Assembly: GCA_021816935.1 (NCBI GenBank)
Contig: JAKAWR010000004.1
Span: 141,300 to 205,299 of the forward strand
Reading direction: 5' to 3'
Length of the DNA: 64,000 nt
Source: Actinomycetes bacterium
GTDB taxonomy: Bacteria; Actinomycetota; Acidimicrobiia; Acidimicrobiales; JAMCPL01
The notes under the pieces were generated by a model. It saw only the letters and a program-made list of their open reading frames with translations, made no database searches and was not told the origin of the DNA. Both the position numbers and the translations under genes were made by a program. Below are positions 53,149 to 62,315 of this stretch, one piece after another (position 1 is the first letter of the stretch; the number at the start of each line of letters is the position of its first letter).

Positions 53149-53385
53149 ATGAAAACGGACATCCATCCTCCCTACATGGAGGCCAAGGTTACCTGCTCGT
53201 GCGGCAATACCTTTGTGACCCGCGCGACCAAGCCAGAATTGCACATCGAGCTGTGCAACCGGTGCCACCCCTTCTTCACCGGCAAGCAGAAGCTGGTCGA
53301 CAGTGGAGGCCGCGTGGAGCGCTTCGAACGCCGCTACGGCGTTGCCGCGAAGCGCCGCCAGGCTCCGAAGAGGGCGGGCGCCTGA
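53149..53385 (+). CDS. rpmE: Ribosomal protein L31, zinc form
   Basis: The 78-residue protein starts MKTDIHPPY and has CSCG and [17 protein letters not shown], the four Cys of the zinc-binding (C+) L31. The C-terminus is basic. The ATG has GAGAGGA upstream. It follows rho after 127 nt and its TGA overlaps the likely prfA start. Confidence 0.96.
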   Translation: MKTDIHPPYMEAKVTCSCGNTFVTRATKPELHIELCNRCHPFFTGKQKLVDSGGRVERFERRYGVAAKRRQAPKRAGA

Positions 53386-54512
53386 TAGAAGAGGGCAAGC
53401 GCCTTGTAGATCTGTCCGGCTTCCTGGCCGAACGGGAGTTGCTGACGGCTGCGTTGACGGAACCGGGCGTGCTGTCCGACCGGAACAGACTTCGGGACCT
53501 CTCGAAGAGGTTGAAAGAACTCGAAACGGTAATCAGCGCCGGAGAGGCGTTGCTCAGCGCGGACAACGACCTCCAGGCGGCGAGGGAGCTCTACTCTGAG
53601 CTTTCCGGAAGCGACCGGGAGCTTGCCAGGGTCGAGGTCGATGCAGCAGAGGAGGAGCGCTCCCGGTGCGAGGAGGCCTGGCGGGTGGCACTCCTACCCC
53701 GTGATCCCAACGACGGGCGCGACGTCATGCTCGAGATCCGGGGGGCAGAAGGCGGGGAGGAGGCGAACCTCTTCGCAAGGGACCTTTACGAGATGTACCG
53801 GCGATACGCCGACCGGCGGGGGTGGAGGAGCGAGCTCGTATCCCTGAACGAGTCGGAGCAGAGCGGGGTCAACGAGGCCGTCCTCATCGTCAAGGGCGAC
53901 GATGCATGGCAGCGGCTCAAGTACGAAGGCGGTCCTCACCGAGTGCAGAGGGTGCCGGTGACGGAATCGCAGGGGCGGGTGCATACTTCGTCCGCAACTG
54001 TCACCGTCCTTCCGGTGGCGGAGGAGGTGGACGTCGATATCGATCCGGAAGATCTGAGGGTGGACGTTTTCCGGTCCAGCGGTCCGGGGGGGCAGTCGGT
54101 CAATACGACCGACTCGGCGGTGCGGATAACTCACCTCCCGACCGGGCTTGTCGTGTCGATGCAGGAAGAGCGCAGCCAGATCCAGAACAGGGCACGTGCA
54201 ATGCAGGTGTTGCGCTCCAGGCTCATGAAGCTCGAGCAGGAGCGCCAGGGAGCAGCCGAGTCCGCCATGCGCAGGAGCCAGATCGGAGGCGGAGGCCGGT
54301 CAGAGAAGGTGCGCACCTACAACTTCAAGGAGAACCGCGTTACCGACCACCGCATCAAGTTGACCGTTCACAAGCTTGACCGGGTCCTTCAGGGAGAGAT
54401 CGACGAGGTTGTGGACGCCCTCCTGGCGAGCGAGCGCTCTGCTCAGCTCCTGGACGCGTCGCGGCCGACCGGAGCGGGGACGGCCCGCTCGGTGCCGGAT
54501 GGAGCGAAGTGA
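53382..54512 (+). CDS. prfA: Peptide chain release factor 1
   Basis: RF1 ends translation at UAA and UAG. The stop-codon motif PVT is in [15 protein letters not shown] and the GGQ loop in [37 protein letters not shown] and [16 protein letters not shown] are typical. The start is unclear: the frame is open through rpmE, and no ATG, GTG or TTG lies between the rpmE stop and the conserved part. CTG 53382, overlapping the rpmE TGA, would give a normal length of 376; a GTG inside rpmE is the alternative. prmC, which methylates the GGQ Gln, follows with a 4-nt overlap. Confidence 0.93.
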   Translation: MIEEGKRLVDLSGFLAERELLTAALTEPGVLSDRNRLRDLSKRLKELETVISAGEALLSADNDLQAARELYSELSGSDRELARVEVDAAEEERSRCEEAWRVALLPRDPNDGRDVMLEIRGAEGGEEANLFARDLYEMYRRYADRRGWRSELVSLNESEQSGVNEAVLIVKGDDAWQRLKYEGGPHRVQRVPVTESQGRVHTSSATVTVLPVAEEVDVDIDPEDLRVDVFRSSGPGGQSVNTTDSAVRITHLPTGLVVSMQEERSQIQNRARAMQVLRSRLMKLEQERQGAAESAMRRSQIGGGGRSEKVRTYNFKENRVTDHRIKLTVHKLDRVLQGEIDEVVDALLASERSAQLLDASRPTGAGTARSVPDGAK

Positions 54513-55447
54513 CGGCGACCTGCGCCCGCGGGCAGCCGTTGGTGGACGTGTTCCGGGAGGCGGCCGGGCGCATGGGGTCGAGATCGTCGGCGTGGTGGCT
54601 GGTCGAGGCAATCACGGGTGCCGCCAGAACCGACGCGGTATCGGATCCTGCGAGGATAGTGCCGCCGGGAGAATGCAGGCGGATAGCGGAGGCGATCGCG
54701 AGAGTGGGATCGGGAGAGCCGCTGCAGTACGTTCTCGGCAGCTGGGGGTTCCGCCGGCTCGATCTGATATGCGACCGCCGCGCCCTCATCCCGCGCCCCG
54801 AGACAGAAACCCTTGTGGAAGTGGCCCTGCGCGAGCTCAGTGCGCTCGGAGCTTCTGCGGGTGAGGTGCCTGCCCGAGGGGCCACTGTAGTTGCCGATCT
54901 CGGTACGGGCACCGGCGCCGTTGCGCTGTCCCTTTCAGCGGAATCGGCGTCGTTGCTGGCCGGCCTCGACGTGCAGGTCCTCGCGACCGATCTGGACAGC
55001 GGAGCGCTTGCCCTTGCCCGGGAGAACCTGGCGTGCCTCGCCCGTGGCGACCCTGCCGCAGCGGCGAGGGTGGCACTCCTGGAAGGATCGTGGTACGGTG
55101 CAGTGCCATCGCTGTACGAGGGGTCGCTCTCGCTGATAGTGTCCAACCCTCCCTACGTATCGGAAATGGAGTGGTCAGAGCTGGATCCCGAAGTCAGGAA
55201 CTTCGAGCCGCTTGCGGCTCTGGTTGCCGGGCCGGAGGGTACCGAGGCCATAGAGGAGATCGTAACCGGTGCTTCACGCTTCCTCCGGACCGGTGGCCGC
55301 TTGGCGGTCGAGATCGCTCCCCATCAGGCGCGGACCGTAGCCGCAACGGCGGTTGCCGCGGGTTTGGTTGATGTCAGGATAGAGAAGGACCTGTGTGGTC
55401 GCGACAGGGTGCTGGTGGCCGGGCTGGCGGGAGTCAGGCGTGATTGA
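54509..55447 (+). CDS. prmC: Release factor glutamine methyltransferase
   Basis: PrmC methylates the Gln of the GGQ motif of RF1 and RF2. It has the N-terminal helical domain with GSGEPLQYVLGSWGFRRLDL, RALIPRPETETLVEVAL, the SAM motif VADLGTGTGAVALSLS and the catalytic VSNPPYVSEMEW (NPPY). Length 312 is slightly above usual. It is coupled to prfA (GTGA), matching their biochemical link, and its end overlaps sua5. Confidence 0.96.
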   Translation: MTATCARGQPLVDVFREAAGRMGSRSSAWWLVEAITGAARTDAVSDPARIVPPGECRRIAEAIARVGSGEPLQYVLGSWGFRRLDLICDRRALIPRPETETLVEVALRELSALGASAGEVPARGATVVADLGTGTGAVALSLSAESASLLAGLDVQVLATDLDSGALALARENLACLARGDPAAAARVALLEGSWYGAVPSLYEGSLSLIVSNPPYVSEMEWSELDPEVRNFEPLAALVAGPEGTEAIEEIVTGASRFLRTGGRLAVEIAPHQARTVAATAVAAGLVDVRIEKDLCGRDRVLVAGLAGVRRD

Positions 55448-56201
55448 GGTGTTGGCGGGCGACTCGATCGGCCTCAGGCGTTGCGCTCGGTTACTCGCTG
55501 AGGGATTGGTCGTGGCGGTGCCCACGGATACGGTCTACGGACTTGCGTGCGATCCGAGGATCCCGGGGGCAACCCGGAGGCTGTACTCGATCAAGGTACG
55601 GTCGCCTGCGCTTGCCACCGCGGTGCTCGTTGCAAGCGTGAATCAACTTAGCGATCTGGCCGAGATCTCGGATGCTGCCAAACGACTCGCCACACGATAT
55701 TGGCCCGGACCCCTCACGGTGGTGGTTGCCAGGAGAGCCGCACCCGGCTCCGACTCGGGTGGTTCCGACCCGGGCGGCTCCGGGGCGGGAGTTTCTGGAA
55801 CGGCTGGGGCAGGTGCGGCTGGGGCCGGCCATCGCGGACCGGCCAGCGATGGGTCGGGGCTTCCGGTTGAACGCTGGGATCTCGGTGGCGAGCCTTGTAC
55901 CATCGGCGTCAGAGTGCCCGGTCATACCCTCCTTCGCCGGCTACTCGAAGAGGCGGGCCCTCTTGCCGTCACGAGCGCGAACCCCCACGGACGCCCTCCT
56001 GCGACTTCAATCAGCGAGCTGCAAGAGCAGTTCGGCGAAGACGAAGGCGCGCTGGCAGCGATCCTGGACGGGGGCACCTGTAACGGGGTGCCGTCCACCG
56101 TCGTCGATCTGACCGGCGCCGTCCTGGCCTGTATCCGCAACGGAGCCATCCCCTTTGACGACCTCGAAGCCTGTATCGGCTCGTTGCGGCCCGCCGGATG
56201 A
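55440..56201 (+). CDS. tsaC: L-threonylcarbamoyladenylate synthase (Sua5/TsaC)
   Basis: This enzyme makes the threonylcarbamoyl-AMP needed for t6A in tRNAs reading ANN codons. It has VVAVPTDTVYGLACD, the KVRSPALATAVLV core, RYWPGPLTVVVARR and GVRVPGHTLLRRLLEEAGPL, AVTSANPHGRPPATS, and GTCNGVPSTVVDLTG. A Gly/Ser/Ala insert of about 35 residues lies after VVVARRAAP. GTG 55440 overlaps the prmC stop. The C-terminal Sua5 extension is lacking, so it is the short TsaC form. Confidence 0.93.
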   Translation: MIEVLAGDSIGLRRCARLLAEGLVVAVPTDTVYGLACDPRIPGATRRLYSIKVRSPALATAVLVASVNQLSDLAEISDAAKRLATRYWPGPLTVVVARRAAPGSDSGGSDPGGSGAGVSGTAGAGAAGAGHRGPASDGSGLPVERWDLGGEPCTIGVRVPGHTLLRRLLEEAGPLAVTSANPHGRPPATSISELQEQFGEDEGALAAILDGGTCNGVPSTVVDLTGAVLACIRNGAIPFDDLEACIGSLRPAG

Positions 56202-56219
56202 CAGGTAACGTGGGACTTA

Positions 56220-56379
56220 GGGCCCGTGTCATAATTAGTGGGATGATATCCGGCGAGTCAGGGGCGTCATCTGGCAAGGACGAGGACACAGATGTACCAG
56301 GGAGTACATCGAGGACGAGGACACAGCCAGGGGCGTCATCTGGCCGTCGGGATCGCTCAATTAATTATGACACGGGCCC
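56220..56379. mobile_element. MITE-like element, family 1, copy 3 (160 bp, internal deletion)
   Basis: It has the same 20-bp ends as the copies at 22952 and 62035, in the opposite orientation, and TTA on both sides. About 56 bp including the central hairpin are replaced by CGAGGACACAG, a net loss of 45 bp. The flanking halves are otherwise nearly identical, so the copies are recent. Confidence 0.85.
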
Positions 56380-56468
56380 TTAGCATCCGCGTGGGTTCAG
56401 ATACGAAGTGTCGTTAACACCCCAGTCGCCGTGAAGGAGTGGCTCACCTGCTACCGGTGTATTGCCGC

Positions 56469-58121
56469 TCAGTGGATGTTGAGTTCCCGCGGAGCCGGGG
56501 CGCGGTCCGGGTCTAACGCGGCGTTGAGTGCAGCAGTGATGCCGGGTATGGCCGGGCTGCCCTGGCCGGCAGTCCGGGCCCGCCTCGCCCTTGACTGACC
56601 GTCGTCTATTGCCGGTGATGCCGGCTCGACTGTGGCCTTCCTACCACAGCCCTCCTCCACTTCGAGCGAGGCGAGCGTTGCCTTGTCGTGGATCTGTCCC
56701 CATCCCCGGCACCCGTCTTCGGTGAGGTAAGAGGCAATCGCGAAGTTCGCAGGTCCCGCCTTCGAATGCACCACCGTATACGTCTCGATCTCGACGCCGT
56801 CCGTATCGTCGGTGGCAGGCCGGCGTTGCGGGAGCCGATCGACCTCGTCCTGCACGTTGACGTAGTGGAAACCCTCCGCGGGCGGCTCGGCCGACCAGAT
56901 CCCGACGGAATGCTTGGAGGCATACCATCCGAGCCCGGTCACAAGGCCCGTACCCCCTGACGACTCGCGCAGCCTCCCGGCCATGGCGCCGATCGAGTGG
57001 GTAACGTAGTTGTTGCCCGGGCCGCCGGCGAAGGTCAGCCCTCCGGTCACCGTGAGTGGGCGCGATGGATCGTCAATCGGGAGCCCGAGCGCGTCCGCCG
57101 CCATCTGCACGGCGGAGGGGAAGCAGGAGTAGAGGTCCACGAGCCCGATGTCGTCGATGGACGCGCCGGCGAGATCGAGGGCTGCGCGGCCTGCAAGGGC
57201 GATTGCGGGCGAGCTGTAAAGGTTCATCCGGTGCGACATGAACCAGTGGTCGTTGGCGTCAGCGGAGGAGACCGGGAAAACGAAGCGATCAGCCGGGACG
57301 CCGGCTGCAGCAGCAGCCTCCGCTGAGCAGAGGATGAATGCGGCAGCCTCGTCGATCTGGTCGTTCGCGTTGAGCAGCTTGGTGTAGGGGAAGCTGACCA
57401 TCCTGTTCGACTCCGATACCTGGCAAATCTCTTCAGGGCCGTACTCCCTCCGGATCCAGGCGTTCGGGTTCCCGGCTGCCACACGCGAAAGCGAGGCCCA
57501 GAGGCTGCCCAGCTTGCGTCGGTGCTCGTCGATCGTCCAGCCGCGGACGTGGCGTATGGCGTTCTCGAACAGGGCAAAAACCCTTGCCGGCCGGTCCAGG
57601 CCCGCCTGCAGCTCCGTCACGGTAACGGGGTCTTTGTCGGTGCCGACGTAGAGGGGGTCCGGCGTCTCCGGCGGTTGGCTGGTCCAGTCAAGCGATGGGT
57701 GACTCGGGTCGCGGCGGGCGGCCCTGGCAGAATAAAAAGACTCCGCTCCGGTGACGAGCGCGACGTCGATCTGGCCCTCGGAGATCGCGCGAGCGGCGTA
57801 CGCGGCGACGAGCTGGCCCGAATTGCCGCCCACCGGCGTCGAGCAGAGGTGGGGAGGATCCAGACCCAGGCGCTCGGCGACGAGGAGGGCCGGGTTGCGG
57901 TACTCCCAGCATAGGGTGCCGATGGCGCAGAGCGTCGAAGCGCGCTCCAGGAGCGATCGGCCTGCACCGGAGCCGCCGCAGTCCTCTGCGGCTCCGGCAA
58001 GCGCCTCAGCCATGAGGTCGACGGGCTCCAGTCCAGAGGCGGCACCGGTATCGGGCGCGGGGCGGCGGGTGACCTGGGCGCTACCGGCGAGGACCGGGGT
58101 ATTGGGGGGGAGAGATTTCAT
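56469..58121 (-). CDS. Thiolase-like protein, probably non-condensing
   Basis: The 550-residue protein follows the thiolase fold of acetyl-CoA acetyltransferase relatives: LDPPHLCSTPVGGNSGQLVA, VALVTGAESFYSARAARR, NPNAWIRREYGPEEIC, VDLYSCFPSAVQMAADALG, TFAGGPGNNYVTHSIGAM. The place of the nucleophilic Cys (normally C.SG) reads GGNSGQ, and a C-terminal domain (about 440-520) resembles the OB-type tail of such proteins. It is unlikely to be an ordinary condensing thiolase; a role in lipid or steroid side-chain metabolism is possible. ATG 58121 is chosen because the promoter covers the GTG at 58148. Confidence 0.75.
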   Translation of the reverse strand: MKSLPPNTPVLAGSAQVTRRPAPDTGAASGLEPVDLMAEALAGAAEDCGGSGAGRSLLERASTLCAIGTLCWEYRNPALLVAERLGLDPPHLCSTPVGGNSGQLVAAYAARAISEGQIDVALVTGAESFYSARAARRDPSHPSLDWTSQPPETPDPLYVGTDKDPVTVTELQAGLDRPARVFALFENAIRHVRGWTIDEHRRKLGSLWASLSRVAAGNPNAWIRREYGPEEICQVSESNRMVSFPYTKLLNANDQIDEAAAFILCSAEAAAAAGVPADRFVFPVSSADANDHWFMSHRMNLYSSPAIALAGRAALDLAGASIDDIGLVDLYSCFPSAVQMAADALGLPIDDPSRPLTVTGGLTFAGGPGNNYVTHSIGAMAGRLRESSGGTGLVTGLGWYASKHSVGIWSAEPPAEGFHYVNVQDEVDRLPQRRPATDDTDGVEIETYTVVHSKAGPANFAIASYLTEDGCRGWGQIHDKATLASLEVEEGCGRKATVEPASPAIDDGQSRARRARTAGQGSPAIPGITAALNAALDPDRAPAPRELNIH

Positions 58122-58146
58122 GACGACAAGAGCTTGTTTACATGCC

Positions 58147-58176
58147 ACTATATTGCTGTCTGCAAAGGTGGTCCAA
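58147..58176 (-). promoter_or_regulatory. Promoter of the thiolase-like gene
   Basis: TTGGAC, 18-nt spacer, TATAGT on the minus strand; expected start near 58140, giving a leader of about 20 nt before ATG 58121. Confidence 0.65.
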
Positions 58177-58294
58177 CTGGAGCGATGGTCGGGACGGCGG
58201 GAAGTCCCCTGAAGAGGCCGAGGCTCTTGCTGCTCGAAGTAGTCGAGCAGGGTGTCACTCTGAAGGATGCGGCGCCAGGCGGTAGACTCACGGT

Positions 58295-60118
58295 GTGAGA
58301 TTTGTCGCGGGATCGGACCATGCAGGCTACGACCTCAAGAAAGCGCTTGTCGCCTACCTTAGGGATCAGGGCCATGACGTGGAGGATCTGGGGGCCGACT
58401 CCTCGGCCGAACGCACGGACTATCCCGTGTACGGGGCGGCCGTAGGTCATGCAGTGGCAGGCGGAAGGGCCGATCTCGGCCTTGCCGTCTGCGGTACCGG
58501 GATCGGCATCTCGATAGCGGCCAACAAGGTTCGGGGGATCCGGGCGGCGGTGGTTCACGATGCCGAGACGGCTCGCCTTGCCCGTGAGCACAACGGGGCC
58601 AATGTCATCTGCCTTGGCGGGAGGACCACCCCGCCGCCGATCGCCATCGAGGCGCTCCGAGCGTTCCTCGAAGCCGAGCCGCCGCCCGTCCCGCAGCCAG
58701 GCGAAGTGCTTGCTGGCGAAGCGGCCCCTGGAGTGCCGGCCTGGCCGGGGGATCGCGACGTGGGAGAGGGCCCGGATGGAGCGCAATCCTCTCGGCATTC
58801 GAGAAGGTTGGGCGAAATCGCCATGCTGGAGTCGGCATGGCCGGTGACGGCGGGCATCCCGGGCGACGCCGAGGTTTCCCGGTACGTCCTGGAGGAGGTG
58901 GGGCGCCAGACGTCGACGATCCAGCTCATTGCGTCGGAGAACTTTACCTCGCCAGCTGTTCTTGCCGCTTCCGGGTCGGTGCTCACCAACAAGTACGCCG
59001 AGGGATATCCTCACAAGCGCTACTACGGTGGTAACCGGTTCATCGACGAGGTGGAGGACCTCGCGCGCGGCAGGCTTGCCACCCTCTTCGGTGCCGACCA
59101 CGCAAATGTCCAGCCCCACGCCGGTGCGAGCGCCAACCTAGCTGCCTACGAAGCGCTCGTGCCCCACGGCGATACCATCCTTGCCATGGCTCTCGACAAG
59201 GGCGGCCACCTCACCCACGGCTCGCCGGCGAGCATCACCTCCCGGCTGTGGCGCTTTGTCCCATACGACCTGACGCCGGCCTCCTCCGATCCCGACGTTC
59301 CGGGCGAGGTGATCGATCTCGACAGTCTCGCCGAGATCGCCGAGCGGGAGCGGCCCCGCCTGATCGTGGTGGGTACGACCGCGTATACGCGCCAGATCCA
59401 TCCGAAGCCCTTCCGGGAGATTGCGGACTCGGTCGGTGCATTGCTGATGTTCGACATAGCGCACCCTGCGGGCCTAATAGCAGGCGGTGCCCATCCCAAC
59501 CCCGTTCCGTACGCCGACGTGGTCACGCTTACTACTCACAAGACCCTGCGCGGCCCGAGAGGGGGAGCGATCGTCTGCCGTTCAGACCATGCCAAGGCGA
59601 TCGACAAAGCGGTGTTCCCCGGCCTCCAGGGAGGCCCTCTCGAGCATGTCATAGCGGCGAAGGCAGTAGCGTTCAAGGAGGCCATGTCGCCGGTTTTCCG
59701 GGAGTACGCCGCGCATGTGGTGGAGAACGCGAAGGCACTTGCGGCGGCGATGGCAGGTGAGGGCTTCCGCCTCGTGTCAGGCGGGACCGAGAACCATCAG
59801 GTGCTTGTGGACCTGCGGTCCTTCGACGCGGAGCTTACCGGCAAGGAGGCGCAGGAGGTCCTCGACTCGGCCGGGATAACGCTCAACCGGAACCAGATCC
59901 CGGGCGACCCGAGGCCGCCTTACATAACCTCCGGCCTACGCCTCGGGACCGCGGCCGAGACGACCGCAGGTATGGGGCCTCCCGAGATGGGCCGTGTTGC
60001 CTCGCTGGTAGCGGCAGCGCTCAGGGGGCGGGAGGACGCCAGCGTCTTGCGGAGGGTCCGCGGCGAGGTCGGGGAGCTCTGTAGCGGCTTCCCGCCGTAC
60101 CCGTTCGCCTGGACCTGA
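58295..60118 (+). CDS. rpiB-glyA: Fusion of ribose-5-phosphate isomerase B and serine hydroxymethyltransferase
   Basis: One frame of 607 codons holds both enzymes. Residues 1-150 are RpiB (GSDHAGYDLKKALVAYL, the active-site Cys in VCGTGIGISIAANKV, EHNGANVICLGGR). A linker of about 35 residues follows. Residues about 178-607 are GlyA (IQLIASENFTSPAVLAASGS, NKYAEGYPHKRYYGG, MFDIAHPAGLIAGG, the PLP Lys in TLTTHKTLRGPRGG, SGLRLGTAAETTAGMG). RpiB interconverts pentose phosphates; GlyA turns serine into glycine and methylene-tetrahydrofolate. The genes are neighbours in related bacteria; here no stop separates them. An internal ATG (58824, MLESAWPVT) could also start GlyA alone. The first codon is GTG. 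Confidence 0.9.
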   Translation: MRFVAGSDHAGYDLKKALVAYLRDQGHDVEDLGADSSAERTDYPVYGAAVGHAVAGGRADLGLAVCGTGIGISIAANKVRGIRAAVVHDAETARLAREHNGANVICLGGRTTPPPIAIEALRAFLEAEPPPVPQPGEVLAGEAAPGVPAWPGDRDVGEGPDGAQSSRHSRRLGEIAMLESAWPVTAGIPGDAEVSRYVLEEVGRQTSTIQLIASENFTSPAVLAASGSVLTNKYAEGYPHKRYYGGNRFIDEVEDLARGRLATLFGADHANVQPHAGASANLAAYEALVPHGDTILAMALDKGGHLTHGSPASITSRLWRFVPYDLTPASSDPDVPGEVIDLDSLAEIAERERPRLIVVGTTAYTRQIHPKPFREIADSVGALLMFDIAHPAGLIAGGAHPNPVPYADVVTLTTHKTLRGPRGGAIVCRSDHAKAIDKAVFPGLQGGPLEHVIAAKAVAFKEAMSPVFREYAAHVVENAKALAAAMAGEGFRLVSGGTENHQVLVDLRSFDAELTGKEAQEVLDSAGITLNRNQIPGDPRPPYITSGLRLGTAAETTAGMGPPEMGRVASLVAAALRGREDASVLRRVRGEVGELCSGFPPYPFAWT

Positions 60119-60125
60119 GGGTGCC

Positions 60126-61538
60126 GTGCCGTCGCTTGGCAGCTACATCCTTGTAGCCTCCATCGCCGCGGCGGCCTCGTTCATCCTCTCTTTCCCGGCC
60201 CGGCACCTGGCGGTGCGAGTCGGCATGGTTGACCAGCCGGATGAGAGGCGGGTCCATACGCAGGCCACGCCGTATGGCGGTGGGGCGGCGATGGTGCTCG
60301 CATTTCTCGTGGCGATGGGAGTGGCGTCCGGGGTTCCGGGGTTGCACGGGGTTTTCCACGGCTCTTCGGAACCGCTGGGGGTAGTGATTGCGGGCCTCGT
60401 GGTGTTCGGGGTCGGGATGGTCGACGACTGGAAGAGCGTGTCTCCTCCTGCGAGGGTTGCCGTCGAGGTGCTGGCAGCTATGGCGTTGTACTTCTTCGGC
60501 GTTACGATGTACCAGTTCAAGATCCCCTTTGCCGGCTTCGTCATACTCTCGTCTGCCTCGATCCCGCTACTTGTTTCGCTGTGGGTGATCGGGCTCACCA
60601 ATGCCCTGAATCTGATTGACGGGCTCGACGGGCTTGCTGCGGGTATTGTTGCCATAGCGTCTGCGGCTCTTACGGTATACGGCCTCCGCCTGGAGCACCT
60701 CGGCCTACTGCCGCCGTCGAACGTCGGCCCGCTAATCGCGGCCCTGGCGTTCGGCGTCAGTGCCGGGTTCCTCCCCCACAACTTCCATCGGGCGAAGATC
60801 TTCATGGGGGATGCCGGTGCGCTTTTTCTCGGGCTTCTCATGGCGGCTGCGACAATGGTGATAGGAGGCCGGGCCCCCGAGACGTCGGGTACCACTTATT
60901 TCTTCTTCGCGCCCTTGCTACTGCCGCTGTTCATCCTCGGCGTGCCCATCCTCGATACGGTGCTCGCTTTCGCCAGGAGGATCCTGTCGGGCCAGAGCTT
61001 CCACGCCGCCGACATGGAGCATCTGCATCACCGGCTCCTGCGTCTCGGACACGGCCACCGGAGGAGCGTGCTCATCCTGTGGGCCTGGACGGCCATCCTC
61101 TCCAGCCTGCTCTTGTCCGGTCTTTTCTCCGCTTCGGCTAACGCGTTCATCCCGACGGGGGTCGCCGCTCTGGCCGTGGTGCTTCTGACGGCGTTCCACC
61201 CGCAGGTGCGCCGTAGCGCACACCTTGCGGGTAAGAAGGGAAAGGCTGGAGTCGGGGCGGGAGCGGAGCGGGCCGGCAGTGGTGCCGGGGAGGTTCCAAC
61301 ATGGGTGGGATCCGAAACGGGGGGAGCTGCGGTCGCCGCGGGAGCGGAACTGCTCGGCAGTGGTGTGGAGAATGGCGTGAGCGTGGGGGACGAGGCCGGA
61401 TCCATTGTGGGAGTTGAGGCCGGGGGGGTGGTGATCGGCAACGGGCGGCTACCCTCGGGCCTTCCGCACGACGAGGATGCCGTTCCCACCGCCGTTATGA
61501 GGGTGCAGGGTCGCAACAGGGACGATGACATCTCGTGA
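60126..61538 (+). CDS. Polyprenyl-phosphate sugar-1-phosphate transferase (WecA/TagO/MraY family)
   Basis: The membrane protein has about eleven helices and the family motifs: VGMVDQPDERRVHTQATPYG, LVVFGVGMVDDWKSV, NALNLIDGLDGLAAG, KIFMGDAGALFLG and the HIHH-type loop DMEHLHHRLLRLGHGHRR. Such enzymes load GlcNAc- or MurNAc-like phosphate on undecaprenyl phosphate to start envelope polymers. The HLHHRL loop favours the WecA type. About 95 C-terminal residues (GAGAERAGSGAGEV and on) are Gly/Ala-rich and extra. The GTG start comes 7 nt after glyA; atpI overlaps the end. Confidence 0.9.
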   Translation: MPSLGSYILVASIAAAASFILSFPARHLAVRVGMVDQPDERRVHTQATPYGGGAAMVLAFLVAMGVASGVPGLHGVFHGSSEPLGVVIAGLVVFGVGMVDDWKSVSPPARVAVEVLAAMALYFFGVTMYQFKIPFAGFVILSSASIPLLVSLWVIGLTNALNLIDGLDGLAAGIVAIASAALTVYGLRLEHLGLLPPSNVGPLIAALAFGVSAGFLPHNFHRAKIFMGDAGALFLGLLMAAATMVIGGRAPETSGTTYFFFAPLLLPLFILGVPILDTVLAFARRILSGQSFHAADMEHLHHRLLRLGHGHRRSVLILWAWTAILSSLLLSGLFSASANAFIPTGVAALAVVLLTAFHPQVRRSAHLAGKKGKAGVGAGAERAGSGAGEVPTWVGSETGGAAVAAGAELLGSGVENGVSVGDEAGSIVGVEAGGVVIGNGRLPSGLPHDEDAVPTAVMRVQGRNRDDDIS

Positions 61539-61833
61539 CCCGAGTGCAATGAGCGCCACCGGCGGCGGGGAAGGAGCTCCGGGTAACGCCGGTTCGGGAT
61601 CGCCGGCGGGAGGGGACGGCGATACCGGCGACCGGGCGAGGGCTGCATTCGGCCTTGCCGACTTCCTTACGCTCGGCGTTACGATGGCTCTCCTGACGGG
61701 TGGCGGGACCCTGCTCGGGATCTTTCTGGACGACCGGTTCGGCACCGGACCTTGGCTCACCTTCGGCGGGCTCGGCTTGGGGGTGGTGCTCGCCGTAGTT
61801 GCTATGGTTGTCGACGTGAGGAAATACCTGTAA
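61525..61833 (+). CDS. atpI: AtpI/AtpZ-like ATP synthase accessory protein
   Basis: After about 40 Gly-rich residues, two transmembrane helices follow: FLTLGVTMALLTGGGTLLGI, then LDDRFGTGPWLTFGGLGLG and LAVVAMVVDVRKYL. The (L/I)D.(K/R)FGT.P motif between helices is typical of AtpI/AtpZ, proteins linked to c-ring assembly or ion supply of F-type ATP synthase. It overlaps the transferase gene by 14 nt. The ATP synthase genes that normally follow are not present in the window. In 61834-62034 I see no gene. Confidence 0.8.
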   Translation: MTSRDPSAMSATGGGEGAPGNAGSGSPAGGDGDTGDRARAAFGLADFLTLGVTMALLTGGGTLLGIFLDDRFGTGPWLTFGGLGLGVVLAVVAMVVDVRKYL

Positions 61834-62034
61834 GGCCATCCTGCGGGGGGAGGGGCCGGGTTCCCTCGCTACGTCGCCATCCGTGCGATGGACGTCTTAA
61901 CTGCTTTGTTTGCCGAAGCACCCTGGACGCTGCCGACACCGATGCGCACCTAATCGCACCACCGCTACCAAGCTCCCCGCTTCTTCGTCATCCACCCAGC
62001 TCCCGGATAGCGTCGTCGCGGACGTGAATGGTAA

Positions 62035-62239
62035 GGGCCCGTGTCATAATTAATTGAGCGATCCCGATGGCCAGATGACGCCCCTGGCTGTGTCCTCGTC
62101 CTCGATGTACTCCCTGGTACATGCATACAATGTGCTTCGCCATGCCTGTCCCGCAACAGTCCACCGGACTGTTGCGCATCCTTGCCAGATGACGCCCCTG
62201 ACTCGCCGGATATCATCCCACTAATTATGACACGGGCCC
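62035..62239. mobile_element. MITE-like element, family 1, copy 2 (205 bp)
   Basis: It matches copy 1 (22952-23156) in length, orientation and nearly every base. Here the flanks extend the inverted repeat (GGTAAGGGCCC and GGGCCCTTACC), so no TTA duplication is visible. It separates atpI from the glucosidase gene. Confidence 0.88.
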
Positions 62240-62315
62240 TTACCACGGAGAACCCGGATGTGCCCCATTATGAGAGCAGCGACCGGCGGAATTCGCTCAC
62301 TGGTGCTAGCGGCGG

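Noticed and set aside
51501..53162. 553-codon frame antisense to rho
   Set aside because: It mirrors the rho codons, has no recognisable domain and biased shadow composition; rho itself is certain.
61884..61950. Short frame after atpI (MDVLTALFAEAPWT) as the start of atpB
   Set aside because: It ends after about 21 codons and the residues do not match subunit a closely enough.
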